From Limnomonas spitsbergensis (Eukaryota > Chlorophyta > Chlorophyceae > Chlamydomonadales), in NCBI GenBank assembly GCA_037349105.1, contig JAYJMM010000104.1, positions 2,080,001 to 2,144,000 of the forward strand: 64,000 bases of DNA, read 5' to 3'. A program made the translations under genes and the position numbers. Under the pieces are notes generated by a model that saw only the letters and a program-made list of their open reading frames with translations, was not told where the DNA came from and ran no database searches. Positions 27,407 to 40,600 of the stretch are shown here, piece by piece. Every line of letters starts with the position of its first letter. The stretch's first letter is position 1.

Positions 27407-30400
27407 ATGCAGAATGCTGCTACAAGGATGGGATTCCCTCAGCACAACGCTGACCCTCGGGAGCTGGATGACCTCATGCTCGGGCTGAACGAATGGCACA
27501 GTATCCAAGATGTGGTCCGAATAACTTTCAAAGCTTTCCACGACGTGCTCCGACAACAGGGCGAATCTATAAAAGGTGTGCCTATGCCACAGTGTGGGTT
27601 GCATGACGTGCAAAGACAGCATGGAGAATCTATGTAAGCTGCGCCCATGCCACCCTTGGGAGGTGCCATTCTCGGGAGTCTGATGGTGCAGGTGCAGAAT
27701 TCCAGCATGGCTACCCCATCAACCTTTAAAGAGACACAGAGAGGGAGTTTTAGCTTCCAACAGGTCTACCTTCAGAGGAGCCTTTTTCCTCGAGGGGAGA
27801 TGACAAACCGCCTGTTCAATTTCTCCATATTTCTCTTGTTAGCATCCCTCTCTTGCTAGCCAACCAGTTTGCTCGGCCTGGCCCTTTCGAAAAAGGCTGC
27901 AAAGTGGTTGAGCCCTTCCTTGCTTACCTACCAGTCCGCTCGGCCTGGCCCTTTTGTAAAAGGCTGCAAGGTGGCTGCGTTTAACCTCTTACAACAACCT
28001 AACCTATAGAGGAACAGCAAGTTATCCACCGGCACCGGTATGGCACAACAGCTAGCTGCCAGAGGATGGATAATAGGGTAACCCAGAAGGAGCTGCTAAC
28101 TCCTGACAACCACTATACGCATTTTCCTACAGGATCTGCACAGAGCTCATCGCGCTCAGGGTCCCTTGCATCTGAATTACTTGGGCCACTTCTAGGTTGT
28201 GCCATGCAGGGTCTGGGAGGTGGTTCAGCCATGATTGGCTTCAGACGTAGGCTCTCACTGCCGTTGGACTGGGCGTCCACAGTGACTTGCCAACGATGGG
28301 ACCACATTGGATGAATGGGGCCATATAATCTGACCACAGGACCATATTTTCTGATCAGGGCCCCCTCCAGCAGCCACCACTGGGCCACTGGCAACTAAGC
28401 ATCGACTGTCCTTCAGCCAGTGGTCTAAGTAGCAAGGCTTCCCACACCATGCTCTACCGGCCGCAGGCCGGAATTTAGCTCAAGCTTACATGCGCAGAAA
28501 CAAATTCTTCTGGTAGCTCCTATGCGTGGCTAACTAGCCATTCTATATGTGGGAAATAGCCCATGCAAGTCAAGAGACGCTGCCAAAAGCATCAGCTCAG
28601 CTGCTCAAGCCTGGACTACGCTCATGGTGTAACGGTGTTTCTGCTACCTCTGAACTTCAAAAGGATTGAAAGGGGGCCGGACACTGAGCTTGAGCCTTCG
28701 CTGCGCTTATGGCACATCTGCTGTATCTTCCATTCCCTCCGAAGAGATTGAAGCGGCCCTACACGCTTTAGAGAAAAATCAGTATTGCTCTTGGCGCCCT
28801 AAGAATAAAATTTGGGTCCCAGACGGTAGAAGCGCTACACGCGCATTACCGTCTGGGACCCAAATTTTATTCGAAGGGTTACCCGGGGTCTCCTCCACCA
28901 AAGGTGGAGTGACCCCGGGGTTCCCTCAGGGCGCCAAGCAGAGCCCGACAGCCTGTAGCCACAGACCCTATGAGCCTGTGTCTTAGCTGTCCTGGTTGCT
29001 TATTTGCTGCATCTTCCATTTTTCACTGAAGGTATTGAGAGGAGCTTGGACACCAAGGCCGGCAGGGCTGAGGTCTCAGTGTCCCTGCAGCAGAAGGCCA
29101 ACGGCAGCGAAGTTGCGGCACGCCTAGCAGAGGTGAGCAATTGAGCCATGCAAGTCCCAAAGACTACAGATTTAGGGTTAAGCCCCAGGCTTAACCCTGA
29201 GCTTGCCCTTTGCAACCCCGCGACGAGAGGCAGAGTACCTCTCCCTCCGCCCCTGTTGCCTGTTGTCTGCAGTCTTACGAGGGGGGCACGCGAAAGCTTA
29301 TTCTGCTTTTTCAATTGTTGCCGGTGCACTCTAAATAAAGAGTCGCCCTTATGTAGCTGAATTGTACTTGAACCCTGTAGCTGAATTGTACTTGAAACCA
29401 GCAAATTCCTCTCTGTCCGCCCCATCTGTCAGTTGTCAACATGGGAGGCATGCCAAGGCACTCTTCCTTAATTCACCTGTAGACTGGCCTGTGCCCAGAG
29501 ATTTCCCAAGCATGGCTGATCTGAGTAGGCCTCACGCTGTCGGTTCATTAACAGCTTCAGCGGCAGCCCAACCCTTTCGATAAATATACCTTTAAGCCCT
29601 AAATCCAACCCTGTTGCTTGAGTCAGCTTACAAACCTAAACTCAATCCTGTTACTGGATACAACTTGAAAACGTAACCCAATTACCCAACCCTAGTGCTT
29701 CATCAAACCTCCAACGCTCAACCCAACCCAGACTGATGCGTAGTTTGCCATACCCATGATAAGCAGCCGCTCAAGCTCTTCTGGCTGTCTGGCAGCACCG
29801 GTAATTTGTGTTCTAGGTATGACAGAGCCCTTGGCTGTATTTCATGATAAAGGCACTCCTGGACACTTGGCCTTGGTCGCCTAAAAATTCAGGCGACCAA
29901 CATCAATTAAATAGGCTTGAATTGATTCATTGCTGAAAGTCAAACCCCCAAAATTTGCCCCCCCCCCCCCCCCTGTTGGGGGCCTGCAGCTGGAGATGAT
30001 GGTCCACAAGAAGGCTGATGCGTCCGACATGGACCGAAGAGCTCTCAAGACGGAGGTGATGCCATCAATAAGTGGGCTGGGATCTCCATGCTTATGCTAT
30101 GTCAGGGGAGCATCGAGGAGACAGTGGAGGTGCCACTTCATGACAGGGGTCAAACAATCACAATCAATCCAGCACACTGCAAGAGCCGTGTCATTGCCTC
30201 GCATGCATTGCAACGCCATGCATAAATTGCGTAGCAGGTCAAGGCTAGGCATACATTGCAAGAGCAGGCATACATCGCATGGCAGGTCAAAGGATTGTCA
30301 GTAGCTAGATTGGCCTATCGGCCATGATGTGACATGTTGTGAAAAGCACCCCATGCCGTAGTCATTGCCTCATTCGTTGTGGCCATGTTTGTTTTGCCAC

Positions 30401-33400
30401 AGCCCTACTGCTTAGCCGAGCATGCTTACACTCTGACATTGTCACATTTATATCCGCTGAGTAGGTGGATGTGCCTCTGAAGCATTCAAACATACACAGT
30501 GGACATGAATCCCGTGAATTATTGCTGAACGATAGCTGAAGCTCTCTAAGCTTGTTACGTTCATGTGCTGCGCACGTGCATGTATATCCAGGGATATAGA
30601 TGGCCTCGATGTAGCTGAATGGTAGCTGATCCTCTATAAGCTTATTAGGTTCATGTGCTGAGCAGGTGCATGTGTAACCAAGGACTCTGATGGCCTTGAT
30701 GTAGCTGAATTTTAGCTGACCCCCTCCTCAGGTGCATGTGTAACCAAGGACTCTGATGGCCTTGATGTAGCTGAATTTTAGCTGACCCCCTCCTCAGGTG
30801 CATGTGTAACCAAGGACTCTGATGGCCTTGATGTAGCTGAATTTTAGCTGACCCCCTCCTCAGGTGCATGTGTAACCAAGGACTCTGATGGCCTTGATGT
30901 AGCTGAATTTTAGCTGACCCCCTCCTCAGGTGGATGTGTCGTTGAGGACGCAGATGGCTGACGTGTTTGCCATCATTCAAACAAAGTCAGAGGCGGCGGA
31001 GACCCGGGTGGGTCATACGGTTGGGTAGAGAGAGGAATTGGAAGGACCGTAAGTTGGGTCACACGGGTGAGCGATCAAGAGATGGGAGACACTGATGTGT
31101 TTCGATGTTTACCGGCTTTGTTTGGGGTGATTCTTAATAGCTTGCCAACTCACTGCCACAAGCCGTTCTGTGATATGTGATTGTGAGGGGGGTGCTGTAT
31201 GCATGCAGACTCATTCATGCCCCCTGATCTATCCTCTCTGCCCATTTTTTTCTCAGGTCATGCGGGAAAACTGCGAGCGGCAGCTGTCTTCGTTGGCCGT
31301 AGATCTGTCTCGCCTGCAGTCGGGTTTGGAGGACATGAGGGCGGGCATGCACACCAAGGCTAACATTGCCGAGGTGGGTGCCTGCAGCACTTTGACAGTC
31401 ATTTCATCAGTAGGCTATGGACTGGATGTGGATATCTGGATATGACAAGGCCTGGTTGCAGGCAAAGAGCTGCAAATATTTGAATTCGAAAGCTGCTGCC
31501 AGGCTGTCACAGTATGGAGGTGTGGTTTGCTGCGATGACGTTGCTGCTCATTGATAGGTGAAATGATCCCTGTTGCTTGTCTGGAGTTTGTGTGTGGGAC
31601 CAGGGCGGTGTTAAGCGGGTGGTGCTGCTCTGTGTTTATTTCAGTGCGCGTCTGACCACCTTTGGGGGACCGCCGGTCGGCTATGGCAGGGCCACTTGGG
31701 ACTAAAACCTTGACGGATCAACGGCCAGTCGACCGAGCAGCAGGCACCTTGCTGCAGCAAGCCTTGTCGGTGAAGGTTGTAGCTGAAGTGAAGATAAAGC
31801 AACCTAAAATATGCAATTGTGTTGAGGCGGTGGTCATACTCAAGGTCACCACATGCACACCTTTAATTAAAGCATTGCCTAAACACTTTGCTACCATGCA
31901 TGCATAGTTAGGTGGTTGCCCAACATGCATACTTACTTGGCCTGCTTATCCAACTTTTGCTGCAACTTAATAGCCTTTATAACATTCAAGGTTACAACCA
32001 ATGATTGGTTGTCATGATACTGGGAGCCAGTGTATTTTTAGCTTGCTTTATCAACATCATTGCCAACGGCCGGGGGTCCTGGCACGGCACTGCCCTTTTG
32101 CACACCGGCTGTAGGCAGGTCCCTATCCGCTTAGTGGCGGCCGCTCAGCAGCTCTTCAAAGGTGGTATATCGGGCAATTAACCAGCCTTCGCCAGGTACC
32201 ATATGTTCTTTGCTCTTTGTCTTGTTTTTGCCGTTTGTGTTATCATGAGCAAGGGTTACCTACCCACCTACCTACCGTGCCTGGACAGCTGAACTTTTGT
32301 AATCCTTTCCGTTCCGGTACACTTGACTGCTATATTTGTGACATCTTATTCACTTCAGAAATCCCTTTTTGTTTTTTTACCCTTGCCAGGTGGGTCAGGC
32401 CCTGTCGGTGAAGGCCGACATGACTGAAGTGGAGGACAAGCTCCGAGACAAGGTGAGCCTCTGAGGCCCGAGCACTGCAGGGGAGGCATACAAGTGGATA
32501 GATTGGACGCCGTTACATAGTCTGCACTGCACCTATCTTCGCTGAACAGTGCTTTTGAGGGCTGTCCGCTGGCGGGAGGTGCACAAGCAACCATGAATGG
32601 GTCTCACTGTTGCCATTGCGGCGTCTGCACTGCACCCACCTTGGCTGAGCAACGTTTCTTACTTCCATAGAACCCCAAAGGGTTTTTATTCCCCGCTTTC
32701 AAGCCATACTTTTGAATTCCATGGTATACCCCAGATACCTGTGGCCCTGAGGCCTTTGTTACGTCTCCTTGAACATAATCTCCTGATGCTTCTCTCTCTC
32801 TCTCTCTCCATTGCAGCCCAGCCGGCGGCAAGTGTCTGATGCACTGGCCCTTAAAGCCAACGGCGCAAACGTCGACCTCGACTTGAGGCAGCTGAGGCAG
32901 GAGGTCTCAGACCTATCAGTTGGAGTCAGCAAAAGGGCGGAAGCAGGGCGATTAGACGAGGTGCAAAGGGGGACTGCAGAGCTCAAGTTAGAGGGGAAAG
33001 GAGATGAAACAAAAGCCCCCCCCGTTACGACTCAGTCTGCACTCTGCAGCATGGTGGGGAATCGTACATGGAGTCACTGACAGTCTATGATGTTGGGTGT
33101 GTCTGTAGCACGCAGCTATGTGGTAGTTATATCTATGAACATCAGTGTATGTCAATACAGCCTTAGACGATATCGTCCTGAGACGTTACAGTGTCTCATC
33201 CACTCTCTTCACAATGTGTTATTTCTTTTGGATCCAGAGTCAGGCTGGATCAAGCTATTACTTGACTGGCGCAATGGAGTCAAGGCTTGTGACTGCACTG
33301 GCTGGAGTGGTTACACAGGTGCTCCTGCAGCAGATGCCCATCAGAGATGGCAACTGGGCACCTGAGCACCTAAACAGGGCTTCAGCTGCAGGAGCCGAGG

Positions 33401-36400
33401 GGGATGTGTTCACCTCCCCCCCCTGACGAGGCGCAAAGAGAGAGCCGAGGGAGCTCGAGCTCTGCTTCCTACCGCTGCCTATTTGAGGATCCTTCAGGGG
33501 CATCAAGGCCTAAGGCTGTAGCGACCTCTGGTGCAGCAAAAGGCCTGCTGCTTGGGCCCCCTTAAGTTGTCTGGTCAAGATCTTGTCCCAATCTCTCTCC
33601 TCGTCTCAAACCTCCTCCTCCCCCCTGTTTTGCTTCATTGGATCACTGGGTGCAGCACTTATGGCAGCACGTGAATGCAAACAGCAACACTTGACCCTTA
33701 ACCTCAATCCTTAAAAGCTGTTCCGTGCACCCACGCCAGGTGGATCACAAGGTGGAGCGGTTGCGGCAGCGTGTTGATGCAGATAGTGACACCAACTCAG
33801 CCGCACTGCGTACAATATCGTCCGCATTTGACGAGGCGACCGTCCGTAGCGCCGCAGCAGCCGAGCATTCCCAGTCGCGGATAATGGGAGCACTGCAGGA
33901 TGGCCTCCAGGCAAGCTTACAGGCTGCTTAGTTTCTGTGACAATTTACTGTTTGTTTTATTTTTTGTGCTTTGTAGTTGTCTTGAGGATGGTCACTACCA
34001 AGCCATCAAAACCTGGTACTTTCTAGCCCGGGGCTAGTAGCCCCGGGCCTCCACCTTTGGGGGGCTAGTAGCCCATGGCCCCCACCTTTGGGGGGCTAGT
34101 AGACCCCTAACGTGGTCTGGTATACACTACAAATAGCACTGGTGCCCAGCTGCCACAAACGCTCTGAGGGCAGGGTGAATGTGCATTGTTAAAGAATGGA
34201 GATCAAATACAAGTTCAAGTGTCATGTTTGAAATTATCTTGTGACCTGCAGGAATGTGAGGAGGGTGTCGCTCAGAGGTTGCAAGAGAGTGAAGATTTCA
34301 TCAGGTGGGGGAGTCCAGGGGGCTGGTACCAGCTTTCATCAGTTGGTGATGAGGCTGGGCGGCTGGTGCCTGTCTTTTGGACCCATGCCTCTTAGCTGCA
34401 GCAGGGAATCAAGTCTGAAAATGCCAAACCATGTATTTATACCATGCGTGAAGTTGGAGCTGCCCTGTGGTCCAGCAGGTCCATTGCGGCACGTAAGTCA
34501 GATCTGGAGTGCAAGCTGCAAAGTGGATATTGATCTTCATTCCTGGATCTCCTAGCCCTCTTCATATTGACCATCAGAGCCATTGTGGCGCAGAGGGCGG
34601 ATCTGAAGTGCAAGTTGATCAGCGAGTCTAGATCTTCATCTCTTGATCCATTATCCTCCTCCCCGCTGACTATCAGGAACATCGTGGCGCGAAAGTCGGA
34701 CGTGGAGGAGGTTCAAAGATGGCTGGATGCCAAGGCGGACCTGGAGGCGGTGGCGGAGGAGCTGGAGGCACGGGCAAAGCGTGAAACGGTGGAGGCAATG
34801 GAGCTCAAGGTGGATTGATGTTTTGCCATGAGGGTTAAGTTTTTTTGCCCCCTATATGTGTCCTGGTGCCTCTCCACTATAAACACTGGAATCCAGCAAG
34901 CTCTGGTGAAAGACATGTCTTGAATGAAAAATTCCATTCTGTTTCAACCCCTGTCATGACAGTATGACACCCTTCAAATAGCTGCACCTCCAAATGAGTC
35001 AACATCAGCCTTCAATATTCCGACATAGCCTCCGTTGCTTCCATTGTTCCCCCCTGAACCTCTTCAGCCGTTTCCCTACAGCTGCTGTCCCGGCCAAAAA
35101 ATACATTGAGACTTACTTCCTCCTCTGCCGCCCCCTGGCCTGACCCTTCAACCTCTTTTGATGTTCTCTGCGCAGTTGTTGTCCCTGCCAAAGCTTGCAA
35201 GCCGCCTCGATAACATTCAGCGTGATGTGGCCAACAAGATGGTAGCTGATCGGGTGAGGGGGCCAAGATGCCCTTTCTTTTTTGACTGCGTACGTGCATC
35301 TACCTTAACTCTCCATTTCTTCAAGTGCTTAAGAGCATATGACTTATGAGGGCTGCATTTTGTGGCTACAGCTCAGTGAAGGCATTTGACGTTTAGGTCT
35401 CACCCTGGGGATGTGATAACAGTCTACAGATGCAGGGTGTGCTTCATCAGTTGCCTGTTGAATTCACCTTTCTTGCCTACAGGCAATCTACTCGGTGCTG
35501 GAAGGGAAGGCAAATACAGAAGGTATGTCTAGGCTCGGCCTGCCTTCATTGCGATAAACGGCCTGAAACAGATTTGACGTGTTTTTGTTTGGCATGCTGC
35601 ACTTCAGTGTTTTGAATCCAAACCGGCCAGCCCCCCATCCCACCTGAGCACTGTCGCTGCGTGACGCTCTGTACCGATCTTGGCCATCTGCTGTGCAATG
35701 CTGCGCCTGGCCCTTGGCTCAAAACCTGGTTCATATCTGAGTGTGGCCCCCTCCTGGTTACACCTTTGCAATGAGAGCTTTCCCTGCCGAGCCGTTAAGT
35801 GCCACTTTTCCCCTCCTTGCCCTGCTTTCCTGCAACAGACGTGAACACGGCGCTGCTAGATATGTGCAAGGAGTTGGAGCAGCGAGCCGCTCATGAACAT
35901 CTTGACCTGCTAGTGCGGAACCAAGCAGCGTTGCAGTCAGCATTCCAGCAATCAAACACTATGGCAAGGTCAGTGCCGCGTGAGCTCCATGTCTCTATGT
36001 ATGAAGAGTGCACCGGCCGGGTGTAGATTGTGCATAAGCCCGAGCCGTTGAACCTTGTAGGTGGCTGTGGAAAAGCGGGCAGACGCGGCCGGGAGGTGCT
36101 GTGCCCTGGAATGTGCAGGCTGCCAACACGGCACCTAACATTTTCCTGTGGGAGGCAGACAAGACTGTGGTCATGGCCATGGTGAGTAAAGGGGAGGGCC
36201 CGGCATTCAGGCATCCCAGCCGCTGTCCGTGTTGGCTCCTCCAATTATATGAGCAACTGTATGATGCTTTGCCCACTCATGTTTACATTGTGTTTCGTTT
36301 CACCTCTTGCTTTACAACCTTCCCATCTCATTTGAATCCCCCCCCCCTCTTTGTGCGCAGGCTCCTGGCCTGTACAGGATCGAGGCGGGATTCTATAGCC

Positions 36401-36896
36401 GGCAGAGACCCATTGTGCAGGTCTGTGCAGTCTTAGGGGAGGGCTGGTGAAGCTTCTGAGGAAGTGCAGTCTGAGGGGGTGGGGTAGGCCTCTTGAGGTC
36501 TCCAAGAGGGGTGCATCATGAGGTCAGGTTTCAGGGTTGTATCAAAATCAAGCCTCAGTATCAACTGTCAAGCCATCAAGCTCATCCTGCCTCTTTCCCC
36601 CATGCCAGGTGCTGGTTGATGGCGAGCCCTGTCTGACTCTTGTAAACAACTCGAGCGCTGCTGTACATCATGGCCAGGCAGGCAGGAGCCAAGCGGGCCA
36701 GTCTCAATCACCGATAGGCCTGGGCTATGACAGAGAAGAGGGCCCCCAGCCTGTATCCCACCCTGCCGGCAACATCACAGGAACGACATGCACCGAGTTC
36801 TTGTCCCTACCTGCTGCGTCCAAGCTAGCTGTCACGTTCCGAGTGGGGGGAGGGGATCAGGGTTCTGAGGGCTTCCTGGCCCTGTTCAAGATTTAA
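27407..36896 (+). CDS. Coiled-coil protein with C1q/TNF-like C-terminal domain, about 16 exons
   Basis: Phase-consistent exons: 27407-27575, 29032-29132, 29990-30055, 30930-31007, 31257-31373, 32390-32452, 32817-32960, 33740-33910 (GC donor), 34252-34304, 34677-34809, 35176-35253, 35483-35522, 35839-35968, 36061-36181, 36361-36420, 36609-36896 (TAA). Together they give about 603 residues. Most of the protein is a long heptad-type coiled coil with recurring KANxxEV/KADxxEV phrases, as in ciliary or centrosomal proteins. The last four exons form a compact domain: VPWNVQAANTAPNIFLWE, then APGLYRIEAGFYSRQRP, VQVLVDGE and finally GFLALFKI, which resembles the C1q/TNF beta-sandwich ending. The start is uncertain: a stop lies just upstream of the ATG at 27407 in this frame, but earlier exons are possible. 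Specific function unknown; a structural, perhaps flagellar, role is inference. Confidence 0.78.
27852..27975 (+). repeat. 67-bp direct duplication in first intron
   Basis: Two diverged copies start at 27852 and 27919. Both contain GCTCGGCCTGGCCCTTT followed by AAAGGCTGCAA. Confidence 0.8.
28790..28938. repeat. Nested palindrome: outer inverted repeat enclosing two hairpins
   Basis: Outer ends CTTGGCGCCCT (28790-28800) and AGGGCGCCAAG (28928-28938) are perfect inverses. Inside, a perfect 25-bp stem (28804-28828 with 28847-28871) surrounds an 18-base loop. A second hairpin follows, with ACCCGGGGTC pairing with GACCCCGGGGT around CTCCACC-AAA-GGTGGAG. The whole can fold into a three-way cruciform. 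It lies in an intron of the coiled-coil gene, beside a partial duplicate of the exon start at 29032. Confidence 0.9.
29174..29198. repeat. Perfect hairpin, 11-bp stem
   Basis: AGGGTTAAGCC, loop CCA, GGCTTAACCCT. Located in the intron after exon 29032-29132. Confidence 0.85.
29352..29400 (+). repeat. 24-bp direct duplication
   Basis: TGTAGCTGAATTGTACTTGA occurs twice in a row, 24 bp apart. Intronic. Confidence 0.85.
29873..29900. repeat. Perfect hairpin, 10-bp stem
   Basis: TTGGTCGCCT, 8-base loop, AGGCGACCAA. Intronic. Confidence 0.85.
30664..30960 (+). repeat. 66-bp tandem repeat built from a splice acceptor and exon start
   Basis: Four near-identical 66-bp units start at 30664, 30730, 30796 and 30862. 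A diverged fifth at 30928 runs into the real exon (30930-31007). Each unit ends CCCCCTCCTC and the next starts AGGTGCATGTG, so every unit repeats the pyrimidine tract, the AG acceptor and a decayed copy of the exon start (GTGGATGTG). The decayed copies carry stops. Looser, longer relatives precede at about 30455-30660. Confidence 0.9.
34027..34107 (+). repeat. 31-bp tandem repeat with a perfect palindrome
   Basis: CCCGGGGCTA-G-TAGCCCCGGG (34027-34047) is a perfect palindrome around one base. The 31-bp unit starting GGGGCTAGTAG recurs at 34030, 34061 and partly at 34092. Intronic. Confidence 0.85.
34470..34700 (+). repeat. About 100-bp triplication of the start of exon 34677-34809
   Basis: Three diverged copies of the exon start, with CCATTGCGGCACG at 34481, CCATTGTGGCGCA at 34580 and the functional ACATCGTGGCGCG at 34679. 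Each is preceded by an AG acceptor. The first two run into stops or lack a donor, so they look like pseudo-exons. Confidence 0.75.
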
Positions 36897-37688
36897 AATT
36901 GGAGGTGGCCTCGGATGCTGCTCTGATGCATCCGTACATGGTAGAGAGGGGCTCTGGTTCCTTTTTCTGTACATTTGCCTCAGCAACCTGATGATGCATG
37001 TACAAATGATCCACAACATATCCCTGACAGTTTCATCTTGGATTGTCAGGACGTGTACTAGGCAGTCTAGCACTGGTACTAGAGTGGTAGGTGGACGACA
37101 TCTTTTAACTCGCTAGCTCTTGATAGGATCTGCGAGAGAAATCCTGCCTGGATTTATCACATGGCAGAAACAACAGAGTTCTGGGCTTGGGTCCCTCCTG
37201 GTTTTGGTGGGCGAAATCCATCATGCTCAATTTCCTGACAACACATTGTAAAGGTTGTGACGTATCATCCCAATCACCGATTCCACTGAGCTAGAAAGCC
37301 GTTGAGCACCCCCTTCAAATGCTGCAATGCCTGCGAACGATTGGCCATGGCATGATATTCACTCCCAGTGAAATGGCTGAGGGCTGGCCCCAGCCCAGGG
37401 CTCCGGCCTAGGCAGGGCCCAACCCACCGGGCCCAACCATCAAATTTCTGGCAGTTTTGGGGGGGCTGAAACACGGGATCTCCCCACCGGGATCTCCAGC
37501 AGGCACCATTGCCGCAACTAGGCCTACGTAGAAAAGCGCCCCAGGTCATACGCCTACCATCGGACAGAGATCAATCTAGAGCCGAACCGCTATCCAAAGG
37601 CGTTTGAACCCTAGCCTGACGTCAGCACTTGCTCTCCGTGTGACACGCTGGCGCGACTTCTCGTCCAGAACATAAGAGACGACAGCTT
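36897..37688. other. Intergenic, no gene seen
   Basis: Space between the stop of the coiled-coil gene and the P450. TGTAA, the polyadenylation signal used by many green algae, occurs at about 37247. No other structure was seen. Confidence 0.4.
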
Positions 37689-40600
37689 GTGCATACAGCT
37701 ATGTACGACTGGCAGACAATATTTTGGAGCTTAGTCCCAGTAGGCCTCGGGACGCCCTTGCTTTGGAGGAGTCATTTGAAGGGCGGATTCGATCTCGGCA
37801 AGATACCGTCCCCACCAGAGACCAACTTAATTTTCGGACACCTGTCTCATTTCACCGGGGATGTCAGGCATCTACAGCTTTTGAAATGGGCTAATGAGTT
37901 TGGCCCAGTGTATCTTGTCAGGTACCAGCCCGGTACCTGAATCTGGTCCGTGCCTCCATCACATGGCATCATGTTTGAATGTTTACAACATCAAGATCTG
38001 AGCAATCTTGGATGCACCTATCGCCATAAGTGGATCCTGATCCATTGAACTTTTCTTTGCGCTCTTTGAACAACAGAATCTTGAGGCGGAGGATGGTTGT
38101 CATTTCTGACCCCAGCATATCCGGCGTGGTCAACGGCAGAGGAGAACACTCGGCACATGGCCGGATCTCTGTCTACAAGCTCTTTGCCCTTTCATTTGGG
38201 GGAGACCTCATAGGTGCCATATTGCATCATGAGACAGCCAGCTGCCAGTGATTATCTTAGCGCTCCTTAACTGCAACTTAGCTGCATCACGGCCAAAAGG
38301 GCCTGGCACAGAGAGACCTGCTGCATGGGCCACAGGCTATAGGCTGGTCATGGCTTTGTCCCACTTGGCCTAGTGGGGGGGCGCCCGGTGTCCCCACAGA
38401 GATGGCATGCACGAAAATGACTATTTTGGAATACCTGTGAATTCGTCTTGGATTCTGTTTTGATGTTTTTTAGCCTATCTGCCCCCTCTTTTTACTTGAC
38501 AGGTGGTGACAGCATGTTATCCACTCTGGATGAGGATCATTGGAGGTCTGTCCGGAAGGGCACAGCATCGGCGTTCTCCTCAGGAAACCTGAAGTAGGCA
38601 TCAAGCACAGTTATTTACCGGTGCTGGTACGCTTAGCCGCACTCCTTAGAATCCCAGTTTCCCCCCTCAACTTTGGCGGCGGGTAGCATGCTGTATGTGT
38701 TGACGTCAGCAACCAGAGGCCAATCTGCCATTCTCTGTGTGACTGATTTAAATTGTGTACGCAGAGTCTACCACGCAAGCAGCGTGAAATTCGTCAGCTC
38801 CATGGTGCAGGGAATGACAGACCTGGTGGCTGCAGGATAAGCGGTGGACGTAGAGCAGATGTTGCTAGACAGGGCGCTGTGCTCCTCGATCGAGGGTTCA
38901 TTCCAGGTTTGGTGTGCCCACTATGGCCTATGCCTTCCTGCAGCCTGTTTTTGTTCGCATCCGCAAGCTCTGGAAAATACTGGCATCAATGGCTGAGCTC
39001 AGCGATGAAAGCTCCCCTCTGCTGTCAGTGAAGTTAATGACCGAGTGCGCCTTCAACATGTTGAAAATATCATTAATCTTCATGTGCAATGACAGCCTCT
39101 CATCAACACCTGCCCCTTACATGGCGCGCAGACCTCCATGGAGTCCCTGGACCATGCCAATCTGCACTGTGATCTCCAGACTGTTGTCAAGGAGTATCAA
39201 AAATGAATAAAGAATCCAATGCTGCCCTTTCTCAATACGACAGCCCTTGCATCCATGCTCTCCTCGGTAGGTCGGCGTGGTCACCAGACTATCATTCCGC
39301 TATGGTTTTATGGTACGCCCCTTTCCGTGCCTCTGAAGCCATTCCCTGTTCTCATGCCTCCGCCTATGCTCTTTTACAATGTATGATGTCAACCCTTGTT
39401 GGCGGCCTTGACTGAGGTTGATAGGAAGGTGCCAACCCTCGTTGCCGTTTCATGAGGTTCGAGCTCACAACAGGCTGCAGGCCCGTATTAACGGAACCCT
39501 CCTGAAGCTGGCTAATGAGCTCCGGGCGCGCCCGACACCCGACAGCACAAGCACTCTCTTGTGGGCCTGCATAACTAGGCTTTAAGACTTGAAGACAGGT
39601 GAGCTGGCTGGGAGAGGCGTGTCGAGGTAAAAACACTAGCACTGCCATGCAATTCCAGGTCGCAGTGCCAGAGAATTGAAAGTTTGTATGTTATAGGAAT
39701 AACAGGTATTATTCATGAATTATGATGTTGGTTTTGCGATGCACCATTAAACACCATGAAAATTACCGCCATGCTCTCGCAGGCATCCCCTTCAGCGCAA
39801 TGCAAATGGCTCGCGAGGCCGGTATGTACGTGCTAGGTGGCTTTGAGACCACGAGCGCCACTCTCGGCTGGATACTGTACGCTGCAGCAATGCGCCCCGA
39901 GTGGCAGGTACTTCATTTTATTTTCCAGGCTACCAGGCCACCACTGTCAGGCCGCCCAGTGGGCCTATTGGGATAGAACTTGAATAACTGGGATAGATAT
40001 TGAACTAGACCAGAAAAATACCGGCGGCTCAAGCAGCCGGGCTGGCCACAAGTGGGGCCTCCTGTCCCCGGATTGTAGCTGACCAAGTAGCCGAGCCACG
40101 CAAAACGAAACACTGCAGATACTTTCGGCCAGCTGTGAAAGATTGATTGCCCCCCTGGATGTCGACCCGTGAAATATGGTGCCCGAGGGCTGAGGGTATT
40201 TTATGATCTTCAGTCATCAACCCCTTGCCTGACAGCCTGTCAGCAACTCCTTGCCTGACAGCTTCTTAGTGGTAGCTGCTTGTATCCATGGATTCTGCAG
40301 GTGGAAGCTGCATCAGCCAGTTTGTACTTTTTGACAACTTAACAATTCAGCGGAGCGTCACATTTGGTGCATGGGACAGATGCATGTAAATAGTTTGCGC
40401 ATAAAATATCAGTGCCAGATTTAAGACTGCTGACGGTGTGACCTCCAACCTGGTCATTCACCTTTACAGTTTGATTGTTTAATCCCATGGCATGCCCTGC
40501 TTAGGCTAAACTGTACGACGAGTTGCGCTTCGCTGGTCTGGCTGGACCTGGTGCCCGCCCCCCTAGCTATGATGACCTGGGTGCCCTGCCTCTCCTGTCA

